A DNA stretch of 64,000 nucleotides from Streptomyces sp. I05A-00742 (GCF_013055795.1 NZ_JABETO010000009.1:153181-217180); one strand, 5' to 3'; counted from the first letter of the stretch, positions 7,835 through 17,572 are shown. Notes: generated by a model from the letters alone, not told the origin. Numbers and translations are program-made.

Positions 7835-9982
7835 ATGGACACGAATGCCGCACCGGATGCTCCGGGACCGCCGCCGGACGCGGCCGCCCTCGGGGAATGG
7901 GCGCTCGCCCAGTTCCCGATCGGGATCGCGGTGTACGACCGCGACAACCGGCTGGTGAAGGCCAACGTCGAGATGCTCCGCCTGAGCGGCCTGGACGGTG
8001 AGGGGCTGGCCGGGCGCCGCCTCGACGAACTGCTCCCCGGGCCGCCGTTCGAGGAGTTCGCCCGGATCGGCGACGAGGTCCTGCGCACCGGGCAGGCGGT
8101 CCGCGCCGACAACTACTTCGTGTCGCCGGGGGACGGCCGCGAACGCGCCTGGGCCAGCTTCTTCACCCCGCTCAAGGACGCCGAGGGCCGCACCCACGGC
8201 CTCTCCCTCGCCGCCCTCGACGTCACGGCGGAGTACCGCGCCCGGCAGCGGCTCGCCCTCGTCAACGACGCCGGCGCCCGCATCGGCACCACCCTCGACA
8301 TGGACCGCACCGCCGCCGAGCTCGCCGAGTCCACCGTCGGCCGGTTCGCCGACTTCGTCGCGGTCGACCTGCTCGCGGAGCGGGAGGCCGGTGATGCCGG
8401 CGGATCGGCGGGGGCGGGGGAGGGGGACGGCGGACGGCCGGCCCCGGGCGAGGCCGTGGTGCTGCGCCGCACCGCGCGGCGCTGGGTGGCCCACGAGGGC
8501 CCGCCCGTCCCCGCGGCCGCGCACGACGGCACGTACCGCTGCCCGCCGGACTCACCACCCGCCCTCGCCCTCGCCGCCGGCAAACCCGCCCGGCACCGCG
8601 GCGACGAACCGGCCGTCCGCTCCTGGGCCGAGGGCACCCCGGGCCTGCCGTCCGCCGTACGGGCCCGCGGCGTCGGCTCCCTCCTCGCCGTGCCGCTGAC
8701 CGCGCACGACACCGTGTCCGGCATCGCGCTGTTCGTCCGGCATCCGGGCACCGAACCGTTCGACGACCACGACCTGCTGCTCGCCGAGGAGATCACCGCC
8801 CGGGCCGCCGTATGCGTCGAGAACGCCCGGCGGTACGCCCGCGAACGGGCCGTCGCCCTGACCCTCCAGCGCAGCCTGCTGCCGGCCCGGCTGCCCAGCC
8901 ACGCGGCCGTGGAGGTCACCTCCCGCTATCTGCCCGCCACCTCGCAGGCCGGGATCGGCGGCGACTGGTACGACGTGATCCCGCTGTCCGGCGCCCGGGT
9001 CGCCCTGGTCGTCGGCGACGTCGTCGGGCACGGCCTCCAGGCGTCCGCCACCATGGGCCGGCTGCGCGCGGCCGTCCGTACCCTCGCCGACATCGACCTG
9101 CCCCCCGACGAACTCCTCACCCACCTCGACGACCTCGTCGTCCAGCTCTCCCAGGACCGTGCGGCGGAGGTGCGGGGGCAGGACGCCGACGCCGATCCGC
9201 GCGAGATGGGCGCGTCGTGCCTCTACGCCGTCTACGACCCGGTCTCCCGGCACCTCGTCCTCGCCGGCGCCGACCATCCGGCCCCCGTCCTGGTGACCCC
9301 CGACGGCACCGCCCGCTTCCTGGAGCTGCCCTCCGGCCCGGCGCTCGGCGTCGGAGGCCTGCCGTTCGAGTCGCTGGAGGTGGAGCTCCCGGAGGGCAGC
9401 CTGCTCGCGCTCTACACCGACGGACTCGTCGAGGGGCACGGGCCCGGCACCGGCGACGAGGGCGGGCGGCTGCTGCGGCGGACGCTGGCCCGGCCCGCCG
9501 CGCCGCTGGAGCGCACCTGCGACGACGTCCTCGCCGCGCTCCTGCCCGAGCGGCCCGCCGACGACATCGCCCTGCTCCTCGCCCGCACCCGGGCCCTCGA
9601 CGCGGACCAGGTCGGCTGCTGGGAGCTGACGGACCACCCCGCCTCGGTCGCCGACGCCCGCAAGCGCGTCGCGGCCCAGCTGGCCGAGTGGGGACTGGAG
9701 GACCTGACCTTCACCACCGAGCTCGTCGTCAGCGAGCTGGTGACCAACGCCATCCGGCACGCCGAACCGCCCATCCGGCTGCGGCTGATCCGCGACGGCG
9801 CGCTGATCTGCGAGGTGTCGGACGGCAGCAGCACCTCCCCGCGCATGCGCCGGGCCCGGGCGTTCGACGAGGGCGGCCGGGGACTGCTGCTGGTCGCCCA
9901 GCTCTGCCGGCGGTGGGGGACCCGGTTCACCGCCGCAGGCAAGACCATCTGGGCGGAGCAGTCGCTGTCGGCCGCGGCGTAG
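7835..9982 (+). CDS. PAS-GAF-SpoIIE phosphatase with C-terminal anti-sigma-type kinase domain
   Basis: A 715-residue signalling protein. Domains in order: PAS (about 20-130), GAF (about 140-335, interrupted near 185-205 by a Gly/Glu/Asp-rich insert), PP2C-type SpoIIE phosphatase (about 350-585) with GGDWYD at 375-380, DVVGHG at 395-400 and LYTDGLVEG near 526-534, and a GHKL ATPase domain (about 595-710) with ELVTNAIRH at 634-642 and a DEGGRG box at 678-683. Streptomyces proteins of this design dephosphorylate anti-anti-sigma factors and can act as a Ser kinase on them, linking a ligand or redox signal to SigB-like sigma factors. No partner is encoded next to it. A strong terminator follows. 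Confidence 0.9.
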   Translation: MDTNAAPDAPGPPPDAAALGEWALAQFPIGIAVYDRDNRLVKANVEMLRLSGLDGEGLAGRRLDELLPGPPFEEFARIGDEVLRTGQAVRADNYFVSPGDGRERAWASFFTPLKDAEGRTHGLSLAALDVTAEYRARQRLALVNDAGARIGTTLDMDRTAAELAESTVGRFADFVAVDLLAEREAGDAGGSAGAGEGDGGRPAPGEAVVLRRTARRWVAHEGPPVPAAAHDGTYRCPPDSPPALALAAGKPARHRGDEPAVRSWAEGTPGLPSAVRARGVGSLLAVPLTAHDTVSGIALFVRHPGTEPFDDHDLLLAEEITARAAVCVENARRYARERAVALTLQRSLLPARLPSHAAVEVTSRYLPATSQAGIGGDWYDVIPLSGARVALVVGDVVGHGLQASATMGRLRAAVRTLADIDLPPDELLTHLDDLVVQLSQDRAAEVRGQDADADPREMGASCLYAVYDPVSRHLVLAGADHPAPVLVTPDGTARFLELPSGPALGVGGLPFESLEVELPEGSLLALYTDGLVEGHGPGTGDEGGRLLRRTLARPAAPLERTCDDVLAALLPERPADDIALLLARTRALDADQVGCWELTDHPASVADARKRVAAQLAEWGLEDLTFTTELVVSELVTNAIRHAEPPIRLRLIRDGALICEVSDGSSTSPRMRRARAFDEGGRGLLLVAQLCRRWGTRFTAAGKTIWAEQSLSAAA

Positions 9983-10096
9983 CCGCCCGCCGGTGCCGGC
10001 GTTTTGTGTCCTGCTCCGCCGTGGACGCGGGTGTCAGGCCGCTCGCGGGGCCTGTCGGAGGACAGAGACCATGCAGCGCGTCCGCTGAGGGGAGAC

Positions 10097-10123
10097 GGGC
10101 CCCGGCCGCTGCGGCCGGGGCCC
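10097..10123. terminator. Bidirectional terminator, 13-bp perfect palindrome
   Basis: GGGCCCCGGCCGC, T, GCGGCCGGGGCCC. It lies between the ends of the convergent SpoIIE-type and M4 peptidase genes, eight bases from the peptidase stop. Confidence 0.8.
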
Positions 10124-10131
10124 GCGGGTCG

Positions 10132-11949
10132 TCAGCGGCGGGCGGACGGGGTGTTGGCCTGGGTCACGTTGACCGCGGCCCACGCCTTGTCGACGGCCTT
10201 GTACTCCGCGCTGTCGGCGCCGTGGATGTCCGCGGCGGCCTTGAGCGTGGCCGTCCTGGCCTCGTGGAAGTCAGTCGTGGAGACCATGTACCGGGTGAGG
10301 GCCCGGTAGAAGATCTGCTCCGCCTTGTCCCGGCCGATGCCGGTCACCGTGGAGCCGTCGTAGGTCGGGGAGTCGTAGGAGAACTTCCCGATGGTCTTCT
10401 TGCCGCTGCCCTCCGCCAGCAGGTAGAAGGCGTGCGAGGAGACGCCCGAACCGGCGTGCACCTCACGGTCGTAGGACTCGGGGTCCCAGTGGTCGACCGT
10501 GCCCTCCAGCTTGTCCAGCGAGGGCTTGTCGAGGCGGCGCAGGAACTGCTGGTCCAGGCCGAGCTTCTCGCCCAGCAGGTAGTTCGGAGGGTTGCCGGCG
10601 TTGTTCGTGCGGAACTCCATGCCGGTGCCGAAGATGTCCGCGAACGACTCGTTGAGCGAGCCGGCCTCGCCGAACTGGTTGCCTGCGGAGTCCACCCGGG
10701 TGGGCTGGAAGCCGGCCGTCGCCTCGATGACGCCGTGGGTGAGTTCGTGGCCGGTGACGTCGAGCGCCACCAGCGGCTGCTTGAACGTTTCACCGTCCCC
10801 GTCGCCGTAGAGCATGCACCAGCAGTCGGGGGACCAGAAGGCGTTGCCCACCTTGTCGCCGAAGTGCACGAGCGCGTTGGGGCCCTTGCCGTCGTTCTTG
10901 ATGCCGTTCCGGCCGAACGCGTTCTTGTAGTAGTCGAAGGTGCTGGTGATGCCGAACTGGGCGTCCACGGCCGCGCTGGCCGGGTCGGAGGCGGTGCCGT
11001 TGCCCCAGCGGTTGGTGCTGTTGGTGAAGGCCTTGCCGCGGGAGAAGACGTCGAGCTCCTGGCCGCCCGCGGTGCGGGTCTCGGCGCTGCCGCGGCTGAG
11101 GTCCTTGAGGGTGAAGGAACCGCGCGCGGTCTGGGTGGTGGTGAGCGGGACGTCGCCGTCGAAGATCGAGGCGCCGGTGCCGGTCGCCCGGGCGGGGTAC
11201 GTGGCGGCGGACCCGGCGCCGGCGGTCCGCGGCGCGGCGGCCGCGCCGAGGCGCGGGGCGGCCGTGCGGCCCTTGGCGCGCAGGGTGTCCTTCAGCTTGG
11301 GCGAGATGAACGCGTCGGTGAGCGGTGTGCTGCCGATGACCTTGCCGGAGACGGCGTCCACGGTCACGGCGCGGAGGGCGCCCTTCTCGTCCGCGCGGCT
11401 GCCGGTGACGGTCACCCGGTAGGCGAGGACGGACCTGCCGCCGGTGGCGTCCACCACCAGCTCCGTCCTGCCGGCCGTTCCCTTGGCCGACTCGGCGGCC
11501 CTCGCGGCGGCCTGACGCTCCGTCAGTTCGGGCTTGACGGAGGCGACGGCGACCTGGTGGCGGGCGGCCCTGGTCACGCCCGCGTAGCCGCCCTTGGCGT
11601 CGAGGTGGACGACGAGGTCGCCGCCGACCACCGGAACGCCCCGGTGGGCGCGCTCGAAGCGGACGTGGCGCTTGCCCTCGGGGTCGACGAGGGAGTCCTT
11701 GACGGTCAGGGTGTCCTGCTTGCCGACGCCGGTGTCCTCGGCGTGGGCGACGGCCGCGGAGCGGGCCGCCTTCACCACGTCGGCGCCCGCGGCCTGCGAG
11801 GCTCTGGCGTCCGGTCTCGCGGCGGCGGCCGTGGCGGTGGCCGTGCCCGTGGCCGGGGCGGCCAGGGCGGCCCCGGCCGTCGTCGCCGCCGCTGCCACCG
11901 CGACGGCGACGATGAGTATGCGGCCGGGGGTTGTGGGGGATGTACGCAC
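10132..11949 (-). CDS. Secreted M4 (thermolysin-like) zinc metalloprotease
   Basis: A 605-residue preproenzyme. A signal peptide (about 1-31, ending ALAA) is followed by an Ala-rich stretch and a propeptide with FTP- and PepSY-like regions (about 55-215). The catalytic domain starts near 245. HELTH at 401-405 gives two zinc ligands and the catalytic Glu; E434 in NESFADIFG is the third ligand; H506 in GVSSHAFY is the M4 transition-state His. FGDKVGNAFW and YGDGDG are typical substrate and calcium regions. The start is GTG at 11949; a modest AAAGGG precedes it. The gene is monocistronic with an AT-richer promoter upstream (12085-12131). Confidence 0.93.
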   Translation of the reverse strand: MRTSPTTPGRILIVAVAVAAAATTAGAALAAPATGTATATAAAARPDARASQAAGADVVKAARSAAVAHAEDTGVGKQDTLTVKDSLVDPEGKRHVRFERAHRGVPVVGGDLVVHLDAKGGYAGVTRAARHQVAVASVKPELTERQAAARAAESAKGTAGRTELVVDATGGRSVLAYRVTVTGSRADEKGALRAVTVDAVSGKVIGSTPLTDAFISPKLKDTLRAKGRTAAPRLGAAAAPRTAGAGSAATYPARATGTGASIFDGDVPLTTTQTARGSFTLKDLSRGSAETRTAGGQELDVFSRGKAFTNSTNRWGNGTASDPASAAVDAQFGITSTFDYYKNAFGRNGIKNDGKGPNALVHFGDKVGNAFWSPDCWCMLYGDGDGETFKQPLVALDVTGHELTHGVIEATAGFQPTRVDSAGNQFGEAGSLNESFADIFGTGMEFRTNNAGNPPNYLLGEKLGLDQQFLRRLDKPSLDKLEGTVDHWDPESYDREVHAGSGVSSHAFYLLAEGSGKKTIGKFSYDSPTYDGSTVTGIGRDKAEQIFYRALTRYMVSTTDFHEARTATLKAAADIHGADSAEYKAVDKAWAAVNVTQANTPSARR

Positions 11950-12084
11950 TGTTCAGCGCCCTTTGCGTCATGACGGCCCGGGGTGCCGGGCCGCTGGCGG
12001 GGGGCGGTGCTGTCACTCGTGCACCGCGGGAACCTGTGGTCCCGCGCAGACTGTGCAGTGCTTGGCATGCTCATGAAAAGAGCG

Positions 12085-12131
12085 TTTACACGGTGTTCAC
12101 AACAGTTGATCAACATTTGACACTGCGTCAA
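12085..12131 (-). promoter_or_regulatory. Promoter and palindromes upstream of the M4 protease gene
   Basis: On the minus strand TTGATC (12108-12113) and TGTAAA (12085-12090) are separated by 17 bases, a plausible -35/-10 pair about 135 bases before the start codon. The -35 overlaps the perfect palindrome GTTGATCAAC (12105-12114), and a second inverted repeat TTGAC-N5-GTCAA lies at 12117-12131. Both could be regulator sites. The surrounding 110 bases are clearly less GC-rich than the genes. Confidence 0.5.
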
Positions 12132-12259
12132 CTGAGGGTGAACAACAGGAAACTGGCCGTCCACTTGACCGGAAGGAGCGGCTGACAGACCGTCAGGTTG
12201 CCCCGGTTCGGAAACCGTTCAGCATGTGGGACGGCCGGTGACGTGGCGCACGGCCGCCG

Positions 12260-12703
12260 TCACGCGCCGCGCGGCCAGGTGCCGTCCGGGATCGGCGTGC
12301 CCTCCGCACGCAGCCGCCGGGCGATCCGCTCCGCGGCCAGGTACACCCACGCGCGGGCGGTGCCGCCCCGCTCCGTGCGCACCTCGCGTACCACCCGGTC
12401 GTAGAGGCTTCCGGGGTCGCCCGGTACGCAGTCCTCCAGCACGTCGAGGGCGCGGAGCACCGCGGCGTGCCCGGCGGGGGCCAGGACCATCAGTTCGCCG
12501 TGGATCTCACCGCGCGGCGCGGCGACCGCGTACGGGTAGCCGGGGCCCTCGTACAGCAGCGCGCCCGCCAGCCGGGCCGGGACCTCCTCGGTCGTGCGGC
12601 CGCGCAGGAACGCGTCGTAGTTGTGCCCGCCGCGCCGCAGGGTGCCGTAGACGAAGACGGGCAGTGGTGTTCCGTCCGTCGTCGCCTCTGCCGTGTCCGC
12701 CAT
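12260..12703 (-). CDS. Gamma-glutamylcyclotransferase-like (GGCT/AIG2) enzyme
   Basis: A 147-residue cytosolic protein. VYGTLRRGG (18-26) is the substrate-binding loop of the GGCT fold, and GEIHGELMVL (65-74) carries the acidic residue expected at the active site. Members cyclise gamma-glutamyl amines, releasing 5-oxoproline; the substrate here cannot be inferred. GGAGGGG lies four to ten bases before the ATG at 12703. The upstream gene on the same strand ends 24 bases away, so they may be cotranscribed. Confidence 0.82.
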   Translation of the reverse strand: MADTAEATTDGTPLPVFVYGTLRRGGHNYDAFLRGRTTEEVPARLAGALLYEGPGYPYAVAAPRGEIHGELMVLAPAGHAAVLRALDVLEDCVPGDPGSLYDRVVREVRTERGGTARAWVYLAAERIARRLRAEGTPIPDGTWPRGA

Positions 12704-12727
12704 GTCGCCCCCTCCGGCCGTGCGCCG

Positions 12728-13987
12728 TCACCTTATCCGGCGGCGCTCCGGGGACACCCGGGCGAGCACCCCGCCCAGGGCCCCCGCCACCAGGCCCCAG
12801 AGCGCGCCGAGGCCGAGCAGCAGCGGCAGCCGGGGGCGGAGCCGGACCTCCCCGCCGAACGCGTCGAGTTCGCCGAGGCCGATGAGGGACAGGCCGTAGC
12901 GGGCCGAGATCCGGGTGAGCAGTCCGGCGGCGACCAGGGCCACGGCCAGGGCGGGTGCGAGGCGGACGGCCTGCCGCCACCACGGCGCGGGGAAGCGGCG
13001 GGCCATCAGGAACCCGGTGGCCGCGAGCGCGAGCGCCGCGACGACGACCAGGACCCAGGCCCGGTCGTCGTACCGCCCCAGCGACGCCAGGTCCACCGTC
13101 GCCGAGCCGCCGCCCGGCTCCCGCAGCACCGCGGCGAGGGCGTGGGGCACCGGCAGCCCGATGGAGTCGGGCACCCTTCCGTCCCAGGCGCCCCCGAGAC
13201 CGACGCCGAGGGCCATCCAGGCGAGGTTGGGCAGGCCCAGCAGCAGGACGGCCGCGGTCTCCGCCGAGTGGCCGCGCGTGATCAGGGTGACGACACCGAC
13301 CACCAGCCCCAGCAGCACGTACCCGAGCAGCAGTCCCACCACGGCCCGGACCGGGGGCCGTACCGCCTCCTGGACGCGGCGCAGCGGCGGGGGCAGCGGA
13401 GTGCGCCGGGCGGCGAGGACGATCACCACGTACAGCACCACCAGCCACAGCAGCCCACGGGCCAGGGTGGCCGGCACGTCCGTGCGGAAACCCGCCTCCG
13501 GCTGGACGCCCAGGGCGTCGCCGAGCTCGTCGAGCAGCGAGTCCCCGAGACTGATCCGGAACGTGTGGTGCGCCGTCAGGGCGAAGGGCAGCAGCGCCAG
13601 GACCCAGAGGACCGCCGTGCGGGCCGCCCGGGCCAGCAGTTCCCGGCCGTCCGGCGCGGGTCCGTGCCGCAGCGGCAGCAGCAGGGCGGCGGCCGCGGCG
13701 AGCGCCCCGGACAGGGTCACCGAGAGCGGGACGACGGCGAGCGTCGCACCCGTACGGCCGAAGGCCCCCGCGCCCCCGGTCAGTTCCACCGTTCCGCCCA
13801 CGCCGGCCACCACGGTCGCCGCCAGCACGCCGGGGAACGCCCCCGACGGCAGGTCGTCCGCCCCCGCGGCCCACAGGCCCAGGGCGGCGGTGACGACCAT
13901 GGCGGCCACGGCCGCGGCCACCGCGCCGAACGCCTCCGCCCAGGCGCGCGCGGACTCCCGGGGACGGGACCTCGACAACTGGCTCAC
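12728..13987 (-). CDS. Streptophobe-type polytopic membrane protein
   Basis: A 419-residue, extremely hydrophobic protein with about ten membrane segments and no catalytic motif. The N-terminal region after the first helix (ADDLPSGAFPGVLAATVV, then GGTVELTGGAGAF) matches what I recall of the Streptomyces streptophobe family, whose function is unknown. I place the start at the GTG at 13987, with AGG nearby; upstream open-frame residues are low-complexity and overlap the divergent gene's promoter. An ATG at 14062 is the alternative. Confidence 0.6.
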   Translation of the reverse strand: MSQLSRSRPRESARAWAEAFGAVAAAVAAMVVTAALGLWAAGADDLPSGAFPGVLAATVVAGVGGTVELTGGAGAFGRTGATLAVVPLSVTLSGALAAAAALLLPLRHGPAPDGRELLARAARTAVLWVLALLPFALTAHHTFRISLGDSLLDELGDALGVQPEAGFRTDVPATLARGLLWLVVLYVVIVLAARRTPLPPPLRRVQEAVRPPVRAVVGLLLGYVLLGLVVGVVTLITRGHSAETAAVLLLGLPNLAWMALGVGLGGAWDGRVPDSIGLPVPHALAAVLREPGGGSATVDLASLGRYDDRAWVLVVVAALALAATGFLMARRFPAPWWRQAVRLAPALAVALVAAGLLTRISARYGLSLIGLGELDAFGGEVRLRPRLPLLLGLGALWGLVAGALGGVLARVSPERRRIR

Positions 13988-14157
13988 GCGGACCTCGCAC
14001 CTCTCGTTCGACGGGCGGCTGACCTCGCCGTATGGCTCGAACCGTATGCCCGGGGAGCGCATGTCACCCGTCCGTCGGGGCACCCGGGGGAAGCGAACGG
14101 CCCACTTGCGGGGGACGAGGTTCCGGTACACACAATGAAGCCTGGGGTGGCGCGAAG

Positions 14158-14931
14158 ATGAACGACGGCACTGACAGCAGTTGCCTCGACCACGGGAGGA
14201 AGGCCCTGTCGTCCGAACCGTCCTCCCCCGGCCGCTCGCGGACCGCGCTCGCGCCCGCCGGGCCCCGGCGCGTCCCGCCGCCCGCCCCGCCGCGGGGCCG
14301 CGAGCTCGCACGGACCGTCGTGGCGCCCCTCCTGCTGGTCACGGCGGCCGTCGTCTACAACGACTGGCTGCTGGAGTTCCTGCTCCCCACCGGCCTCGAC
14401 CCGCGCCACTCCTACGTCAGCGAGCTCTTCGCCGCCGACCAGCGCTTCCACGTCCTGTTCACGACCGCGGAGCTCGTCGCCGCCACTCTCGTGGTGGCCG
14501 GCGCGCTGCTGGCCCGCGACCCGCGAGCGGGTGCGCCGGCGGAGGGCGGATGGTGGTGCCTGGTGGCCTTCGGGGTGTGTTCGGTGGCCGACGTGATCGT
14601 CCCCATGCGGTGCGCCCCCTCGGTGGAACCCGGCTGCGAGGCCGTCAACCCCTGGCACACCGCCACCAGCGGCCTCGTGCACGCCGCCCTCTTCGGCTCG
14701 ATGTTCCTGCTCACCGTCGCGGCGGCACGGACCCGGTGGCCCGTGCCGCACCGGTGGGCCCCCTGGGTGCCGGCCGCCGCCCTGGCCACGGCGGTCGCCA
14801 CCGTGGGACCCCTGTTCGGGCACCCGGGCTGGCACGGCGTCCCCCAGCGGGCCCACCTGGCGCTCGTGGGCGCGTGGTTCGTCCTGCTCGCCGCCGGCCT
14901 GCGCGGCTCGGCCCGCGCCTCGGGGCCGTGA
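14158..14931 (+). CDS. DUF998-family membrane protein
   Basis: A 257-residue protein with about six membrane segments after a 50-residue Pro/Arg-rich cytoplasmic tail. LDPRHSYVSELFA and HTATSGLVHAALFG, with acidic and His residues at helix ends, resemble the DUF998 family. Function is unknown. The ATG at 14158 follows a GGGGTGG. Its TGA overlaps the GTG of the next gene (GTGA), so the two are translationally coupled. Confidence 0.7.
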   Translation: MNDGTDSSCLDHGRKALSSEPSSPGRSRTALAPAGPRRVPPPAPPRGRELARTVVAPLLLVTAAVVYNDWLLEFLLPTGLDPRHSYVSELFAADQRFHVLFTTAELVAATLVVAGALLARDPRAGAPAEGGWWCLVAFGVCSVADVIVPMRCAPSVEPGCEAVNPWHTATSGLVHAALFGSMFLLTVAAARTRWPVPHRWAPWVPAAALATAVATVGPLFGHPGWHGVPQRAHLALVGAWFVLLAAGLRGSARASGP

Positions 14932-15878
14932 CCGGGCGCCGCGCGCTGCTCCGCGGGGCGCTGGGCGCGGTCCTGGTTGCCGCGGGAGCCGCGGGCTGTG
15001 ACAGCCGGGAATCCGGGGCCGGACCCGGGGGGACGGGCACGGCGTCCCCCACGGCCCTCCCCGCCACCACCGCGTGGCGCCCCGACGCCACCGACGTCGC
15101 CCCCGAGGTGAAGCTGCGCGCCGTCCGGCTCGTCGAGGCCCTGGGCGCCTGGTCCGCCGGGGGCGGCGGCCCGGACCGCGCCCGCGAACGGCTCGCCGCG
15201 CTCGGCCTGCCCGCCGGCCTCGCCGCACAGGCCGGCGCCCTCCGGCCGCCCGCGGACCGGGCCGCGCTCCAGGTCGTGTACGCCCAGTACGGCGGGATCA
15301 CCGACGACGCGGCCAGCGTCCTGGTCGTCTGCCGCCAGTGGACCCGCACCGGCACCGGGCCCGTCGTCCCCGGCGGCACCACGGTGGACGTCCGCCTCAC
15401 CCGGAGCCGCCCCGACCCCACGGTCACCGCCCTGCACCCCGCCGCGCCCGTCCGGCCCGCGGCCGACCTGTCCGCGACGGCCCGTCAGGTGCTCGCCGAC
15501 CGGCGCGTCGTCCTGCCGCCCGCCGCCGAGGCGGACGTGCGCGGCGGCGGCGTGCACGACAGCGTGCTGCGGACCATGCTGCGGCTGGGGCGGACGTACC
15601 GGCTGGACGTGAGCGTCCTCCGCTCCGGCCACCCCCGGAACGTCTTCGACACCGACCGGCCCAGCGACCACCCTCCGGGCCGGGCCTTCGACGTCTGGGC
15701 GATCGACGGCCGGGCGGTGGCCGCCCCCCGGACGCCGCGCGCGCTCGTCGAAGCCTTCATGCGGGCCGCGGCCGACGCCGGCTCCTACAACGTGGGCGGG
15801 CCGGTCGCGCTGCCGGGCGGGCTGTTCTTCTCGGACGCCACGCATCATGACCATGTGCACGTGGGCTTCGACCGCTGA
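14928..15878 (+). CDS. Lipoprotein with M15-like (D-Ala-D-Ala carboxypeptidase-type) zinc site
   Basis: A 316-residue exported protein. An N-terminal GRRALLRG plus hydrophobic stretch ends in a lipobox before Cys24 (AAGAAGC), suggesting membrane anchoring and possibly Tat export. The C-terminal domain has SDHPPGRAFDVW and HHDHVHVGF, which together supply the His-Asp-His zinc ligands of M15-type peptidases or their catalytically altered relatives. Middle residues 60-190 are Ala/Arg-rich. Translation starts at a GTG overlapping the DUF998 stop. Likely acts on the cell wall, but the substrate is inference. Confidence 0.7.
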   Translation: MTGRRALLRGALGAVLVAAGAAGCDSRESGAGPGGTGTASPTALPATTAWRPDATDVAPEVKLRAVRLVEALGAWSAGGGGPDRARERLAALGLPAGLAAQAGALRPPADRAALQVVYAQYGGITDDAASVLVVCRQWTRTGTGPVVPGGTTVDVRLTRSRPDPTVTALHPAAPVRPAADLSATARQVLADRRVVLPPAAEADVRGGGVHDSVLRTMLRLGRTYRLDVSVLRSGHPRNVFDTDRPSDHPPGRAFDVWAIDGRAVAAPRTPRALVEAFMRAAADAGSYNVGGPVALPGGLFFSDATHHDHVHVGFDR

Positions 15879-16153
15879 GGGCACCGCAGTCCGTGACCGA
15901 ATGAGACGCGGCTCACAGCCGAGAGGATGTCACGCCGAGGGCACCCGTGCCCCTCTCAGGAGTGGAAGCACCGAGAGGGAAGGCGTACTCCGGAGACCGC
16001 ACGGCCCCGTCGGAGTGACGGCTCGCTCCGTGGTCAACGGTGGTCCGTGCAGCCCCGCCCGCCGCCCGTGCGCCGGGAATCCCCCGTGCCCGTGTGCGGG
16101 GCGGTGGGCGGGGCGTTGTCCGGGCCTTTCTCTCGGTGGGCCGGCCGGAGTCG

Positions 16154-16372
16154 TCAGTGTTCTCCGGAGGGGCGGGAGGGTGGTCCGGCCGCGGCGGTGT
16201 TCATGATGTCCATGATTTCGGCGAGGTCGTACAGGGCGCGCTGGGTGCTTCCGTACCGGGTGATTCGGCCCCGGCTCGCCCATTTGCGGACGGTGGCGGG
16301 GGAAACGTCGGCGGCCAGTGCCGCGAGTTCGGTGGTGACGAGCCGGTCCTCTCCGTCGGGTGGCATATTCAT
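16154..16372 (-). CDS. Small helix-turn-helix DNA-binding protein (MerR/BldC-like)
   Basis: A 72-residue protein whose central part, LAALAADVSPATVRKWAS followed by RGRITRYG, is a winged helix-turn-helix of the kind found in MerR and BldC proteins and phage excisionases. The C-terminus is short and Pro-rich. Its ATG at 16372 overlaps the TGA of the Cys-rich gene upstream (ATGA), so the two are coupled. It may be a regulator of the neighbouring polyketide cluster, but nothing in the sequence proves that. Confidence 0.72.
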   Translation of the reverse strand: MNMPPDGEDRLVTTELAALAADVSPATVRKWASRGRITRYGSTQRALYDLAEIMDIMNTAAAGPPSRPSGEH

Positions 16373-17058
16373 GCGACGCCTTCGGCGGGGTGCCGGCTCT
16401 TCCGGAGTTCCCGTAGGAGCTCCAGCCACTGGTGCGGAAGCCAGGTGTGTCCGGCCGCGCACCTCACGTGTGTCGTGTTCCGGTGTTCCCCGGTTTTCCG
16501 GTTTCCCGCGGCCCGGTCGGACGCGGGGGCGGGGGAGAGCGGTTCCTCGCATCCCGGGAGGACGCACCGGCCGAGACGGACGGTGGCGAGGGACGCCTTG
16601 ACGCAGGCCGAACGCCGGGCGTTCTCGGTGGTGTCGAGAATCTCCTCCATGAAATCCTTGGCGGCGGTGTGCGCCAGTAACCAGTTCAGGTGGGTGAGGA
16701 GGAACGCGGCGAGCGCGTCCGGGCGTCGGCGCGGTGCTCCGGTTTTCCGTTCGTCCGCCACGAGCGCCGCCCAGGAGGACAGGATGCCCAGGATGTCCGA
16801 ACGTGTCGCCATGGCCTCCTCGTCGAGGGGCGGGCCCGAGGTGCGCCGCGTGCCGCAGCCGACCGGCCGGAGCAGGCTCTGCCGGCGGGGGAGCAGGGCG
16901 GCCTCGCAGTCGGCGTAGATCTCCGGCAGTTCGCCGAGGGCGAGCTGCACCGTGCGGCGGCACGCGGCGCACGGCCGGGGTCCCGGTCCCGGGGTGCCGG
17001 GAGGCGCCGGTCGGCGCGGGTGGCCGTGACGGCCCGTGATGCATTCCGAAGAGCTCAT
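16369..17058 (-). CDS. Unrecognised Cys-rich protein, coupled to the HTH gene
   Basis: A 229-residue protein. CAACRRTVQ near residue 31, VLPGCEEPLSP and HVRCAAGHTWLPHQW near the C-terminus supply Cys/His groups that could form one or two zinc ribbons. The middle (about 80-170) is predicted helical, with LTHLNWLLAH and FMEEILDTTENARR. I recognise no named family; similar pairs with a small HTH protein occur in Streptomyces as far as I recall. GAGAGGG sits directly upstream of the ATG. The pair is divergent from the polyketide cluster across a 738-base gap. Confidence 0.62.
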   Translation of the reverse strand: MSSSECITGRHGHPRRPAPPGTPGPGPRPCAACRRTVQLALGELPEIYADCEAALLPRRQSLLRPVGCGTRRTSGPPLDEEAMATRSDILGILSSWAALVADERKTGAPRRRPDALAAFLLTHLNWLLAHTAAKDFMEEILDTTENARRSACVKASLATVRLGRCVLPGCEEPLSPAPASDRAAGNRKTGEHRNTTHVRCAAGHTWLPHQWLELLRELRKSRHPAEGVA

Positions 17059-17262
17059 TCCCTCTCCCGAGGCTCGTGGTGGCGGACCGGTTCAAGGGCG
17101 CACACGGAGAGCACGGTGTCCGGAGGGTGGCGTCGGTGACCGGCCGCGGGACCGCGCCGGGACGGTCGGAACGGATTCCGATTCCGCTTTTCCGGCGAAT
17201 GAGATCTCCCGTGCCCCGGAAATACCCGGTCATGAAGGAAGAAGAGCATGCGACGTACCGCG

Positions 17263-17287
17263 CCAGATTTCTGATCATGAAATCTGG
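17263..17287. promoter_or_regulatory. 9-bp inverted repeat
   Basis: CCAGATTTC (17263-17271), TGATCAT, GAAATCTGG (17279-17287). A perfect 9-bp AT-rich palindrome in the long intergenic region; candidate operator. Confidence 0.5.
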
Positions 17288-17572
17288 AACCCCCGTTTCT
17301 GGCCCCCGTGGCATCGCGCCCGACTGATCGTGCGGAGAACGCCCCGCCGTCCCGAAACATGGGGGCAGAGTGGGCGTTTCTCGCGATGCAGGTGTGGACC
17401 TTACAAGGGTCTCGCGGGTGTTGTCTACATGTATTCGTGCGGAAAGCAGGGATCCGTTCGCCGTTCGCCACGAGATCATTCAGCGATGATGATCCGGGAT
17501 CGGCGGAAATGATCGGACGGGTCTTTCGCCGAGTTGTCCGGGACCGGTAATTCGCGTTGTGAGCAGGACTGT

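Noticed and set aside
12507..14000. Open frame of 497 codons overlapping the GGCT and streptophobe-type genes on the same strand
   Set aside because: Low-complexity Arg/Gly/Pro product; the two genes in other frames have clear family motifs and ribosome sites.
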